From Artocarpus heterophyllus (lineage: Eukaryota > Streptophyta > Magnoliopsida > Rosales > Moraceae): a stretch of 64,000 bases of DNA. Shown here piece by piece: positions 53,903 through 64,000 of the stretch. Position 1 is the stretch's first letter; each line of letters starts with the position of its first letter. The translations under genes were made by a program, and so were the position numbers. Below the pieces are notes generated by a model that worked only from the letters and a program-made list of their open reading frames with translations, had not been told where the DNA came from and searched no databases. The stretch covers positions 21,397,987 through 21,461,986 of the forward strand of contig CM046353.1 of the NCBI GenBank assembly GCA_025403435.1. The letters run 5' to 3'.

Positions 53903-54642
53903 TGTAACAACCCTATCTATATGGCTATTACTTAACTACTTAAATATATATTAATTTAGGTTACATAATTTCACGGAACATTTTTTTTCTCAAACACTAT
54001 TTTAAATGTTTTAATTAACTTTACTAGTTAAATTTTTTAAACTATTTTTACTTTTTGAGCAACAGAAATTAGTAACATATTATAGTGATTAAACAATCAT
54101 CCCATACATACATACTACTAGAGTCATACAGTTTTACATATTATCAAAAGGACTTCATTAATAAAAGTAGTTGCAGAAATTAAAATGTACAATATCAATT
54201 TCTCAAAACTTTACTCTGATCATCTACCGTTTCATCACCATCCATCAGGCATTATTGACAGGTTGCTTACCTATAGCATGAACATGCTTGGATGAGTTTT
54301 CGCTCAGCAAGTTAGAACTATAACTTGCAAAATATATTAAAATAATATATAACTATAATATGCATGTGCTAATTATGCTTAGTTATGATCATTATTTTGT
54401 TGGGCTCAAATAGTCATACTGGTTGCACACGTTCAATAGGAAATTAGGGTTTACAAGGTCCCAAAAACACCATGATCTAATTTATTTTAAATTTCATTGT
54501 TAAAACTTAAGCTTCCTCGAAAGTTGAGAGTTTAGTATGACACTTAAATTTAATTCATCCTTAAGGGTTTCACCGAGTGATTTAATAAGTATACAGTATA
54601 GCATGGCAAAGTATACTTCAACATGAAATTAAATATGCTTAC
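53903..54642 (-). mobile_element. Partial gypsy-type LTR
   Basis: Begins on the plus strand TGTAACAACCC and has the TTCGCTCAGCAAGTTAGAAC block that in GyF and Gy1 LTRs appears as GCTCAGTAGG/GCTTAGTAAG in the same strand sense. It is cut at 54642 by a plus-strand Gy1-family LTR. No PBS-like sequence was found to its left. Family uncertain. Confidence 0.5.
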
Positions 54643-54724
54643 TGTAACACCCACCTATTTTTATGTAACGGATTATACTAAGTTAGTAATGACGTTAAGT
54701 AATTTTCTTATTGATATATGTTAT
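54643..54724 (+). mobile_element. Start of a Gy1-family LTR, cut by CopH
   Basis: TGTAACACCCACCTATTTTT and onward matches the minus-strand start of the Gy1 LTR (6010 backwards) for ~80 bp, then stops at the CopH insertion. The remainder is right of the window or lost. Confidence 0.75.
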
Positions 54725-56715
54725 TGTTGGAAAAATGGTGTGTAGCGAAATTTTAAAAAAATTTATATCAGAGTATTTTTTCCAAAACACAAGTTCGACA
54801 TGCTATATATATAAATTAAACAGATCTTACTAACCTCTGTGTGTCGAAGAACCTCCGCAACCTGTGAAGAGAAGTAACGTTCCAGAAGAGCCTCAACCAA
54901 CTGGTTTTCTTTGCTATTCTCTATCCACAATCAGAGTGAGTGTAGGCTCACACGTACAGCTCTTCCACCGGTGACTCTCCTTCCAACCAATCGAGAGAAC
55001 CCAAAGCTAGTGTTCGTGATTTGTGAACAAAAGCTCTTAGGGAGTTTTTAAGATGCTCACAAGAAGAGTATCACTCTTAATCTCTCAATTGATCTATGTA
55101 ATTCATGAGACTTACTCCCATTATATAGCGATTGGTCATGGGGTCAATCCTTATCAGATTAGGTCTCAAAAACTCGAAACAGAATCAAGTTCGGATCAAT
55201 ATCTGATAAGATCCGTGTGAAAAAGTGTAATCTTATAGCTCGTTGATTGGCAGGCCGACTAGCCCCAATCGGCAGGCCGAACTACCGCGTAAATATCTCC
55301 GTGAATCTTTTATTTTTCATCCGAGATTCTATAGGATAAAGTCTCAATTTTAATTCAAATAACCCAATAGAGAAGTTATCTAATCAAAACAAACTTTATC
55401 AAGATAATCTCTAAGAAAATAAATCAATTCACAATAATTCTATAAGTTTATCATGATTTAATTTATCCAATTAAATCAATCGATAAACAGACAAGAATTA
55501 TCCGATCCCAATAATCCAACAAGTTTATCTTAAATTAATTTTATTACAAAAGTAATTCAACCAATAAACAGACATGAATTATTTGATTCTTTCAAATTTT
55601 AAACTAATCTGATAAATCCGACATAAGTCACCAATTATTGAAAAAGCACGCCATATCATTACAGGATTTTGTGAGCTACCAAAGGGGACCAAAATGGACC
55701 TATAAAGTTCAAGCTCATGATAATTATGAAACCCAATATCCCAGATATTCATTTCACAATTATCAACTCCAACGCTACTCCACTAAAAGCTTGGAGCAGC
55801 ACTCTCAAACTTTATAGAATTACGAAGCCCGTATAGCTAAGTCTCCATGACATATCAAAGTGTATTATATCCCCATATGATAATCCATAATTAGCTTAAG
55901 GACAAGTTCTGTCTTACCTTCCGGATTATTTTTATCTTACGTTCCATTATCTCACCATTAGAGAACTTAATATCCAAAGAAAGTATACCATTCGGTTACA
56001 CCTATGTATCCAAATGGTTGAGCGCTCCCGTTTTCCAATTACAGGATAACGCATATAAGAGGATATCATTACTCCTAAAGAGGAGCTATGGATTCCATAT
56101 TTATGAATAACAAGTCTACGCTATCAAGAGTCATGCCTCCAATGTACCGGCATGCATACCACTATTGAGATGTGGGAGTCACTCTTTGGTACATCAAATG
56201 ACACAAGTCAAGATAATGGGCCTATTATCCATCTCAAGATTAAGATACAATATAAATGATTGTCTAAAGTGAATTGATTTGCCAAGACAAAATTATTAAT
56301 CCAAATCAATTCACTTTATGTCCTGATCCAACACATCGTCACCTATGACAATGTGCAAATGTTTCTATTCACGGAGTCCAACTCCGACGGTCAAGACAAA
56401 CCATCTCCCAATAGGGATATAAACAACATAACAATCTTTGCATGAATAAAGCGCCCAACTTTATTCACTCGATTGCAGATCATATGTTTTAGACCGTCAC
56501 CTTAAGAATCGTGTCTTTCGCATAATCAGTCCATCATATGCCCATTTCTTAAAGGTTTAGACTGACAGTCTCAGACTATTGTTTGCTTAAGATACATTCA
56601 ACAAATATGAACGTAAAGAGGACAAGATTTGGTATATAAATGAATAAATTCTTTATTGATAAAAGTCTCCAAAAACATATTACATTTTTACTCCTCAGGG
56701 CATGCATGTCTAACA
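54725..56715 (-). mobile_element. CopH 3' LTR (1991 bp)
   Basis: Plus strand TGTTGGAAAAATGG...GTCTAACA, preceded by GTTAT (54720-54724), the probable left duplication. It has only two dyad units (55245-55292) against four or more in CopG, and the promoter near 55115-55130 (minus-sense TATATAATGGG). The PPT (minus-sense GTGCAAATGGGAGAT) follows at 56716-56730. Confidence 0.9.
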
Positions 56716-56730
56716 ATCTCCCATTTGCAC

Positions 56731-59700
56731 TAAGTGAGTAAATATGACAAATCTCGCATCCCCATCGCTTCCCCATGCCTCTCGAAGACTCTCCCAGTAA
56801 GTGTCTTCATAAATGCATTAGCTAAATTGTCCTCTGACGTGATCTTGCACATCGTGACATGCCGCCCTCAACGAAGTCCTTTATCACATGATACTTCCGA
56901 TCAATATGCTTACTCTTCTTCTGAAATCTTAGTTCCTTACCATTAGCTGCCGCTGCACTATTATCACAGTATAGTGATACCGCCTTATCCATACTAAGAA
57001 CTACCTCAAGATCCCCCAGGAACTTGTGGAGCCACACTGCTTCTTTCGAAGCAACACTAGCTGTCACATACTCAGCCTCCATTGTTGAATCGAAGTGTAA
57101 TCTTGCTTCGTACTTCTCCAACTGATGGCACTGCCGCCCAGAGTAAACACAAACCCTGAAGTCGATTTCCTAGAATCTAGACAGGACTAAAAATCTGAGT
57201 CAATGTATTCTAGAGTAGTCAAGTCCTCACCCGAATACACAAGCATATACCCTTGAGTCCTTCTCATGTACTTGAAAATATGCTTTACCGTAACCCAATG
57301 CTTCGGTCCTAGATCTGCCTGAAATCAACTTACAATCCCGAACGCATAACTGATATCCGGTCTTGTGCAAAGCATGGCATACATGAGACTACCCACCGCC
57401 GAAGCATAAGGCACCTTCTTCATGTATTCTCTTTCTTCATAAGACTTTGGAGAGTCTTTCTTAGAAAGAGTAATTCCAGACCTAGATGGTTGTCCACCTT
57501 TCTTGGAATCCCGCATTGCAAACCTCCTGAGAATTTTATCTATGTAGCCGGCCTGTGACAAAGCTATCTTTTTGTTCTTCCTATCCCAAAAGATTTGGAT
57601 ACCGAGAACAAAATTTGCCTCACCCAAGTCCTTCTTGTCAAACTACTTGGTCAACAATAATTTGACCGATGACAACACCCCAACGTCATTGCCAATTAGC
57701 AGAATGTCATCTACATAGAGCAGTAGAAAAACCACCTTCCTATCCTTAATGTGTTTGTAAGCACAAGGTTCATCCACATTTTGTGAGAACCCATAAGTCT
57801 TGATCACCTGAATAAATCTTATGTTCCAAGAACGAAAAGCCTGCTTAAGTCCATAAATTGACTTTAGCAGCTTACAAACTTTACCCTCTTGACCCGTGAC
57901 CTTGAACCCGTCTGGCTATTCCATATAAATGGACTCATCAAGATAGCCATTTAGAAAAGTCGTCTTGGCATCCATCTGCCAAATCTCGTAGTCAAGAGTG
58001 GTAGCTATGGACAAGAGATTCCGGATGGACTTAAGCATGGCTACAGGCGAAAAGGTTTCCTCATAATCGATTCCTTCCTTTTGTGTATAACACTTAGCTA
58101 CCAGTCTAGCCTTAAAGGTTTTGATCTTTCCATCTGCTCCACTTTTCATCTTGTAGATCCACTTACACCCTATGGGTTTTACCCCTTCAGGAAGATCCAC
58201 AAGCTCCCAGACATGATTAGTCTCCATAGACTTCATCTCAATGTTCATGGCCTCTGTCCAAAGTTTTGAATTAACATCCTCCATAGCTTCTGCATAAGTA
58301 TAAGGATCCCTGTCATGTTCATCCGGCTCAACCAAGAAGACCTCCCAATTGAATATATACCTCTCAGGTTGATGCCCGATCCTCCCAATACGCCAAAGCC
58401 CCTGAGGTTGTTGTTTAAGTTTGTTTTGTTTTTCTACACTGATCGGAATGGTTTCATTCGGAAGCTCTAGAGTGATCAGATCACTCCTTAACTCCTCAAG
58501 CACCACTTTGCTTTGAGGTTTAAAATCGTCCATGTAACTCTCCTCAAGGAAAGTTGCATTAGTTGAAACCAAGACTTTATTTTCCTTTGGGTTATAAAAA
58601 TAACACACCCCTTTAGTCCCTTTTGGATATCCTACAAACATGCAAACTTCCAAACGTGCTTCCAACTTATTCAGATCCTTAAACAAGACATGAGCCGGAC
58701 ATCCCCATATGCGAATATGGTGTAAGGATGTCTTCCTACTTGTCCACAATATGGTGTGAGGAGTTTTAGGGGCCGATTTTGAAGGCACATTGTTCAAAGG
58801 ATAACATGTAGTTTGTAGTGCATATCCCCAAAAGGATAAAGGTAATGATGAATAACTCATCATGGACCTGACCATGTCCAACAAAGTCCTATTCCTTCTC
58901 TCCGCTACACCATTCTACTGCGGAGTGCCCGATGCAGTTAAATGGGATAAAATCCCATTATCTAACAAGTGTTCCAAGAACTCATCAGAAAGGTATTCCC
59001 CACCTCGATTGGATCGAAGTGCCTTTATGGGTCTACCCAATTACCTTTCCACTTCAGCCCGAAACTCCCTGAACTTGTGAAAAGTTTCACTTTTTTGGTG
59101 CATCAGGTACACATACCCATATCTTGAGTAAACGTCAATAAAAGTGATGAAGTACTCATACCCTCCTCAGTGCCCGGATGTTCATCAGTCCGGAAACATC
59201 ACTATGCACAAGTTCTAGAACCCCTTCGGCCCTATTGCCCTTAGACTCGAATGGTCTTTTGGTCATTTTACCCTCCAAAAAAGATTCACATTGAGGTATA
59301 GATTCTACCTTTAAGTGACTTCAAGGTCCATGCCTTACCAACCTTTGAATTCTATTGAGGTTAATATGACCAAGGCACAAATGCCAAAGGTAAGTCTTAT
59401 TAGAGTGAGAAGTTTTAAGTCTTTTAGAGTTATTATCATTCATCTCAGCATTAAGCAGTAAGTCCATCTTAGGTTTGATAAAATATAGATTATTTTGCAT
59501 CCATCCAGAATAGATAAAACATTTGTTTTTACGAATCACCACTTTTTCATTAAAAGATACCACGTAGGAGTCTTCAAATAAACAAGATACAGAAATTAAA
59601 TTCCTTTTAAATTTAGGAACATAAAAACAATCTTGCAAAAATAAATTCCTATAATTATCAAAATAAAGATGGACGTCTCCCACTGCTTCCGCCGAGACCA

Positions 59701-60688
59701 AGGATCCATTGCCCATCCGAAGCGTGAAGTCTTCATGTAGCAGACTTCTCGTTTCCTTGAACCTCTACAGAGAAACACAAACATGATTAGTTGCACTAGA
59801 ATCTATTTCCCAAATGTCACTGGATTCCTGAACCAAACAAGTTCCTAAATATAGAAGATCACACCTACCTCCTTTGGAAAGTAAGTCCTTCCAATGCTTC
59901 TTAATATGTCTGACCTTTTCGCACAAGAAGCACTTAAGCTTCTTTGGGTTCTTCTTCTTCTTCTTCTTCCTCTTGGCAGTAGCAGGAATAGAAGACTTCT
60001 TGTTCTTGACCTGTTGCTTCCTTCCATTCCCAAAATTAGGATTAGAACCAGAAGCAGCTACCATGTTGGCCTCACCACCAACAGGAAACTCCCTGATCAG
60101 CAGTTCAAACTCTTGTAACTATTTCATCAGTTCTATTAAGGTCATATCCCGTCTATTGCTTAAATTAAATGTAGCTCTAAATGGAATAAATTCCTTAGAT
60201 AGAGTCTCAAAGACCATAGTCATATGAGTTTTAGCATCGATGTCGACTCCATTGGTTTGAGCCTCAACGAGGTAACCCATGACCAACATCATGTGCTGCT
60301 TTATAGATGTCCCCAGCCTTTGTTTATAGTTTAAGAGTTTTTGAAGCACCCCTTGCCTCTTTGTTATGGTTTGGCCTCCAAACATATCCTCAAGATTATC
60401 CAAGATCTGCTTTGCAGTCTCATAATCCTGATGTTGAGCCTACAGCACATTATTCATGCTAGCCATAACATAGCAGCGGGCCTGATCATTAGCATCTTTC
60501 CAATAGTCATACGCTTGGAATTGCTCATTAGATGAGTCTCCCGTAGGCTCGGGAGGACAAGGGGGTTGTCAGTACATATTTCAGTTTCTCAAAGGACAAG
60601 ACGATATCTAGGTTCCGTTTCCAATCATTGTAATTCTCACCAGTTAATTGGTTTTTGTCAAGAATCAATGATAAAGAATTTTAGACAT
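56731..60688 (-). pseudogene. CopH gag-pol, full span but heavily broken
   Basis: ATG at 60688, with a one-base loss within the first ten codons. The gag open piece at 60119-60403 ends at a TAG. The zinc knuckle reads CFLCEKVRHIKKHW, so the last Cys is lost. The protease motif reads DSSATNH. Integrase HHCC is at about 59321-59420; a 322-codon open piece (57916-58884) spans the integrase end, the linker and early RT up to AKTTFLNGYLDE (DVK changed). YVDD is retained near 57708-57720. RNase H at 56822-57121 includes ASVASKEAVW and LYCDNSAA. Stops and shifts are scattered. Confidence 0.88.
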
Positions 60689-62372
60689 TTTTAATCTACA
60701 ATAAAGAATCATATACCAAACATAAGTAAAAATATAATAATTTAGTAAGATAGCACAATCATGTAAAATCATACAAATGTGTTTATGTGTCAAAACCTTG
60801 AAAATATCACAACCTTACAACGATAATTCCTAACTCAGAATTCAACAAGCTCCTAGGGGAGTCATGCCAAATTCAATCAGGATCATGGATCCCACCTGAT
60901 TAATATATGCCATCCAGGACCCGTATGATCCAGCATATATTAATAATCGTTTCTTTGGCCATTAATTTTATTAACACAGCACCTAGGGGAGGTTAATAAT
61001 GAAATTAACGTGAGTGTATAACCATCGTTTCAATATTTTATCCATGATTTATAATCACCACCTAGGGGTGTGCAACCATAAATCATACTAAAATACCTTA
61101 TCCTTTCAGAGATCCAATCTAGTATATGATAGAAATCCTTTCCTAGGGGTCAGGACCACCATGTTCTGCCTGAAGACCAACGATGGAGGCCTTAGGTCCT
61201 CTCTTCGAAAACTTTCTCCCACTCAATCTTTTGAAATTAAGGTTTTATTTTAAGAACATGCATGAACAATTTTAATATGAGCGGCACTCCCTATTCTATA
61301 TGATATGTTATTAATATACATGGCAAACCATATTATAATGCAGACAAGCAAAGCAATTAAGCAAAGCTACAGACAAAATAATAATAACCGTAATATTATG
61401 GTTCCACCCTAGAGAATATAAAACTAAGATTACAAGAGAATAATCAAGTCATATTATTGATTCTTTATCCTTGAATCCTCAAGCTGTATCATTCTACATG
61501 CAATGTCCATCTTCAAGTCTTCAATCTCGTATGAATTGAATACCTTATATTTTTGGTCATATCCAAATTTAATGTTTCTCCGAATCGTCCCAAAACTAAA
61601 ATTAAAACTGCACTGTAAAAAATTACACCTTTTTTAGAAATTTTCTAGCTCTCGGTCGGCAGGCCGATCACCCAGATCGGCCTGCCGGTCATGTTCCATC
61701 GGCCTGTCGATCAGTAAGATTGGCCTATCGATCAGTAAGATTGGCCTGCCGACTCATGAAAGTTTGGCCTGCTGACAGAGCTAGTAGATTTCTACCCCAC
61801 TGACATCTTGCCGAACCACACATCTGGCCTGCCGATCTGTGACCATCGGCCTGTCGAACTGTGATGTTTGGCATGCCGACCAAGCATAAATCTCCATTTC
61901 AGAAAATACAATTTTTAATGCAATTCATCAATTTTATTTTCAACAATTCAAAAAAATCAAATTAGAGACTCAGGAAATACCTGGGTGCACCATCATCCAT
62001 CTTCTGGATCCGTCTTCTCCGAATAATTATTTAATTACAACAATTTTTACAAATTTAAAATTAAACAATAATTCCTAGATGGAGATGATAGTCCGCCATC
62101 TAATTACATGAAAAAAAACTTAGATACATATTCTAACCTCTAAGAAACCATAACCGGTATAAATAAATAAATTAATAATTAATTAAATAATCATTTAATC
62201 AACCATAATTAATTAATGAACATTTACCACATAATCCATGACAATATATAATTATACAGAAGCCTAGACTGCCATCTCTCTATAAAATTAAATTCAAGCA
62301 TAGGAGAGATTAAGATCACAAAATTTACGCATACAACATGATCACAAACTTATAAATTTATATAAAAACCAT
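60689..62372 (-). mobile_element. CopH untranslated leader: acceptor, hairpins, dyad array
   Basis: Non-coding, the same layout as CopG in reverse. The acceptor-like TTTATTGTAG (minus) ends at 60696. CCTAGGGG hairpins lie at about 60852-60859, 60982-60989, 61061-61068 and 61142-61149. The CCACCCTAGAG block is near 61405 and the dyad array at 61650-61885. The PBS side is AT-rich. Confidence 0.85.
61650..61885. repeat. Dyad array in CopH leader
   Basis: About nine units, opening CTCGGTCGGCAGGCCGATC. It includes a local duplication of GATCAGTAAGATTGGCCTRYCG (two adjacent copies near 61710-61750). Central CT on the plus strand, AG in the sense direction. Confidence 0.87.
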
Positions 62373-62385
62373 ATCTCTGATACCA
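62373..62385 (-). other. CopH primer binding site (tRNA-iMet type)
   Basis: The plus strand ATCTCTGATACCA is the reverse of TGGTATCAGAGAT, two bases from the LTR end at 62388. Confidence 0.85.
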
Positions 62386-62387
62386 AT

Positions 62388-64000
62388 TGTTGGAAAAACG
62401 GTGCGCAACATAATTTTAAAAAAATTTATATCAGAGTTTTTTTCAAAACACAAGTTTGACATGCTATATGTATAAATTAAACAGATCTTACTAACCACTG
62501 TGTGCCGAAGAACCTCTGCAACCTGTGAAGAGAAGTAACATTCTAGAAGAGCCTCAACCAACTGGTCTTATTTATTATTCTCTATCCATAATCGAAGCGA
62601 GTGTGGGCTCACACATACAGCTCTTCCACCGGTGACTCCCCTTCCAACCAATCGAGAAAACCCAAAGCTAGTGTTCGTGATTTGTGAACAAAAGATCTCA
62701 GGGAGATTTTAAGATGCTCACAAGAAGAGTATCACTCTTAATCTCTCATTTGATCTATGTAACTCATGAGACTTACTCCCTTTATATAGCGATTGGTCTT
62801 GGGGTCTGTCCTTATCAGATTAGGTCTCAAAAACTCGAAACAGAATCAAGTTTGGATCAATATCTGATAAGATCTGCGTGTAAAAGTGTAATCTTATCTC
62901 TCGCTGATCGGTAGGCCGAACAGCTCCAATCAGCAGGCCGAACTACGGCGTAAATATCTCCATGAATATTTTATTTTCCACCTGAGATTCTATAGGATAA
63001 AGTTTCAGTTTTAATTCAAATAACCCAATAGAGAAGTTATCTGATCAAAACAAACTTTATCAAGATAATCTCTAAGATAATAAATCAATTCACAATAATT
63101 CTACAAGTTTATGTTCATTTAATTTATCCAATTAAATCAACCGATAAACAGACAAGAATTATCCGATCCCAATAATTCAACAAGTTTATCTTAAATTAAT
63201 TTTATCACAAAATTAATTCAACTAATAAACAAACAAGAATTATTTGATTCTTTTAAATTTTAAACCAATCTGATAAATCCAACATAAGTCACTAATTATT
63301 GAAAAAGCACGCCGTATCGTTACAGGATTTTGTGAGCTAGCAAAGGGGACCAAAATAGACCTATAAAGTTTAAGCTCATGATAATTATGAAACCCAATAT
63401 CTCAGATATACATTTTACAACTATCAACTCCAATGCAACTCCACTAAAAGCTTGGAGCTACACTCTCAAACTTTATAGAATTACGAAGCCCGTATAGCTA
63501 AGTCTCCATGACATATCAAAGTGTATCGTATCCCCGTATGATAATCCATAATCAGCTTAAGGACAAGTTCTGTCTTACCTTCTCGATTATTTTTATCTTA
63601 CGTTCCATTATCTCACCATTAGAAAACTTACTATCCAAAGAGAATATACCTTTCAGTTACACCTATGTATCGAAATGGTTGAGTGCTCCAGTTTTCCAAT
63701 TACAGGATAACGCATATAAGAGGATATCATTACTCCTAAAGAGGAGCTATGGATTCCATATCTATGAATAACAAGTCTACATTATCAAGAGTCATGCCTC
63801 CAACCTACTAGCATGCATACCACTATTGAGATGTGGGAGTCACCCTTTGGTACATCAAAAGACACAAGTCGAGATAATGGGCCCACTATCCATCTCAGGT
63901 TTAAGATACAATACAAATGATTGTCTAAAGTGAATTGATTTGCCAAGATAGAATTATTAATCTAAATCAATTCACTTTGTGTCCCGATCCAACACATCGT
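62388..64000 (-). mobile_element. CopH 5' LTR, cut by the window edge
   Basis: Plus strand TGTTGGAAAAACGGTGC onward, 1613 bp visible. The donor-like GTTAGTAAG (minus) is at 62495, the minus-sense TATA (CGCTATATAAAGGG) near 62777-62790, and two dyad units at 62907-62946. An 87-codon ATG-initiated ORF antisense to the LTR is intact at 63508-63771. Confidence 0.9.

Overview
The window is plant nuclear DNA and almost entirely transposon: AT-rich, with Ty1/copia and Ty3/gypsy LTR retrotransposons nested inside each other, a short TRIM element and very little single-copy sequence. The polyprotein types, the tRNA-iMet-type primer sites, the LTR termini and the GT-AG intron of the one candidate gene indicate a flowering plant, probably a eudicot. 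The species cannot be named from the sequence. Nothing suggests a prokaryotic or organellar origin.

Layout, left to right. (1) 1-6010: minus-strand gypsy element Gy1 with a decayed gag-pol and a 2.87 kb 5' LTR; it sits in a plus-strand copia remnant, CopI (6011-6667). (2) 6668-32756: an old minus-strand copia element, CopA. CopI and a solo LTR of a third gypsy family (GyJ, 7470-8255) lie in its pol. Its 5' LTR (12801-32756) is split by CopB (13715-30734, TSD CATTT) and by a second GyJ solo LTR (30913-31823, TSD ATCAA). CopB lacks all coding sequence. Its leader holds the minus-strand copia CopC (15784-27115), whose own leader holds solo LTR CopD (21973-24006, TSD TATAC). (3) 32757-33919: a small island of host-like DNA with a 311-bp TRIM and a two-exon candidate gene for a small secreted peptide. 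(4) 33920-53308: a minus-strand chromovirus-like gypsy complex, GyF, arranged LTR-int-LTR-int-LTR remnant, inserted in a CT microsatellite (TSD TTCTC). Its middle LTR holds copia CopG (41233-50930), the best-preserved element, with an uninterrupted 490-codon RT-RNase H frame. (5) 53309-54724: CT-rich host-like DNA, part of another gypsy LTR, and the first 82 bp of a plus-strand Gy1-family LTR. (6) 54725-64000: minus-strand copia CopH, whose 5' LTR runs off the right edge.

CopB, C, D, G, H and I are one copia family. It has LTRs of about 2.0 kb that begin TGTTAGACATG and end in CCAACA, a tRNA-iMet PBS, an unusually long leader (about 1.65 kb) before gag, and a single gag-protease-integrase-RT-RNase H polyprotein. 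No copy has an intact full polyprotein. CopA belongs to a related but distinct family with the same layout.

Three patterns deserve attention. A 12-bp dyad, TCGGC-AG-GCCGA, is arrayed in the copia LTRs, the copia leaders and the LTRs of two different gypsy families. The leaders of both copia families carry serial hairpins that present CCCTA(C)GG. Both families also keep a splice donor-like GTTAGTAA near the LTR 3' end and an acceptor-like site a few bases before the gag ATG, as if the whole leader could be spliced out.
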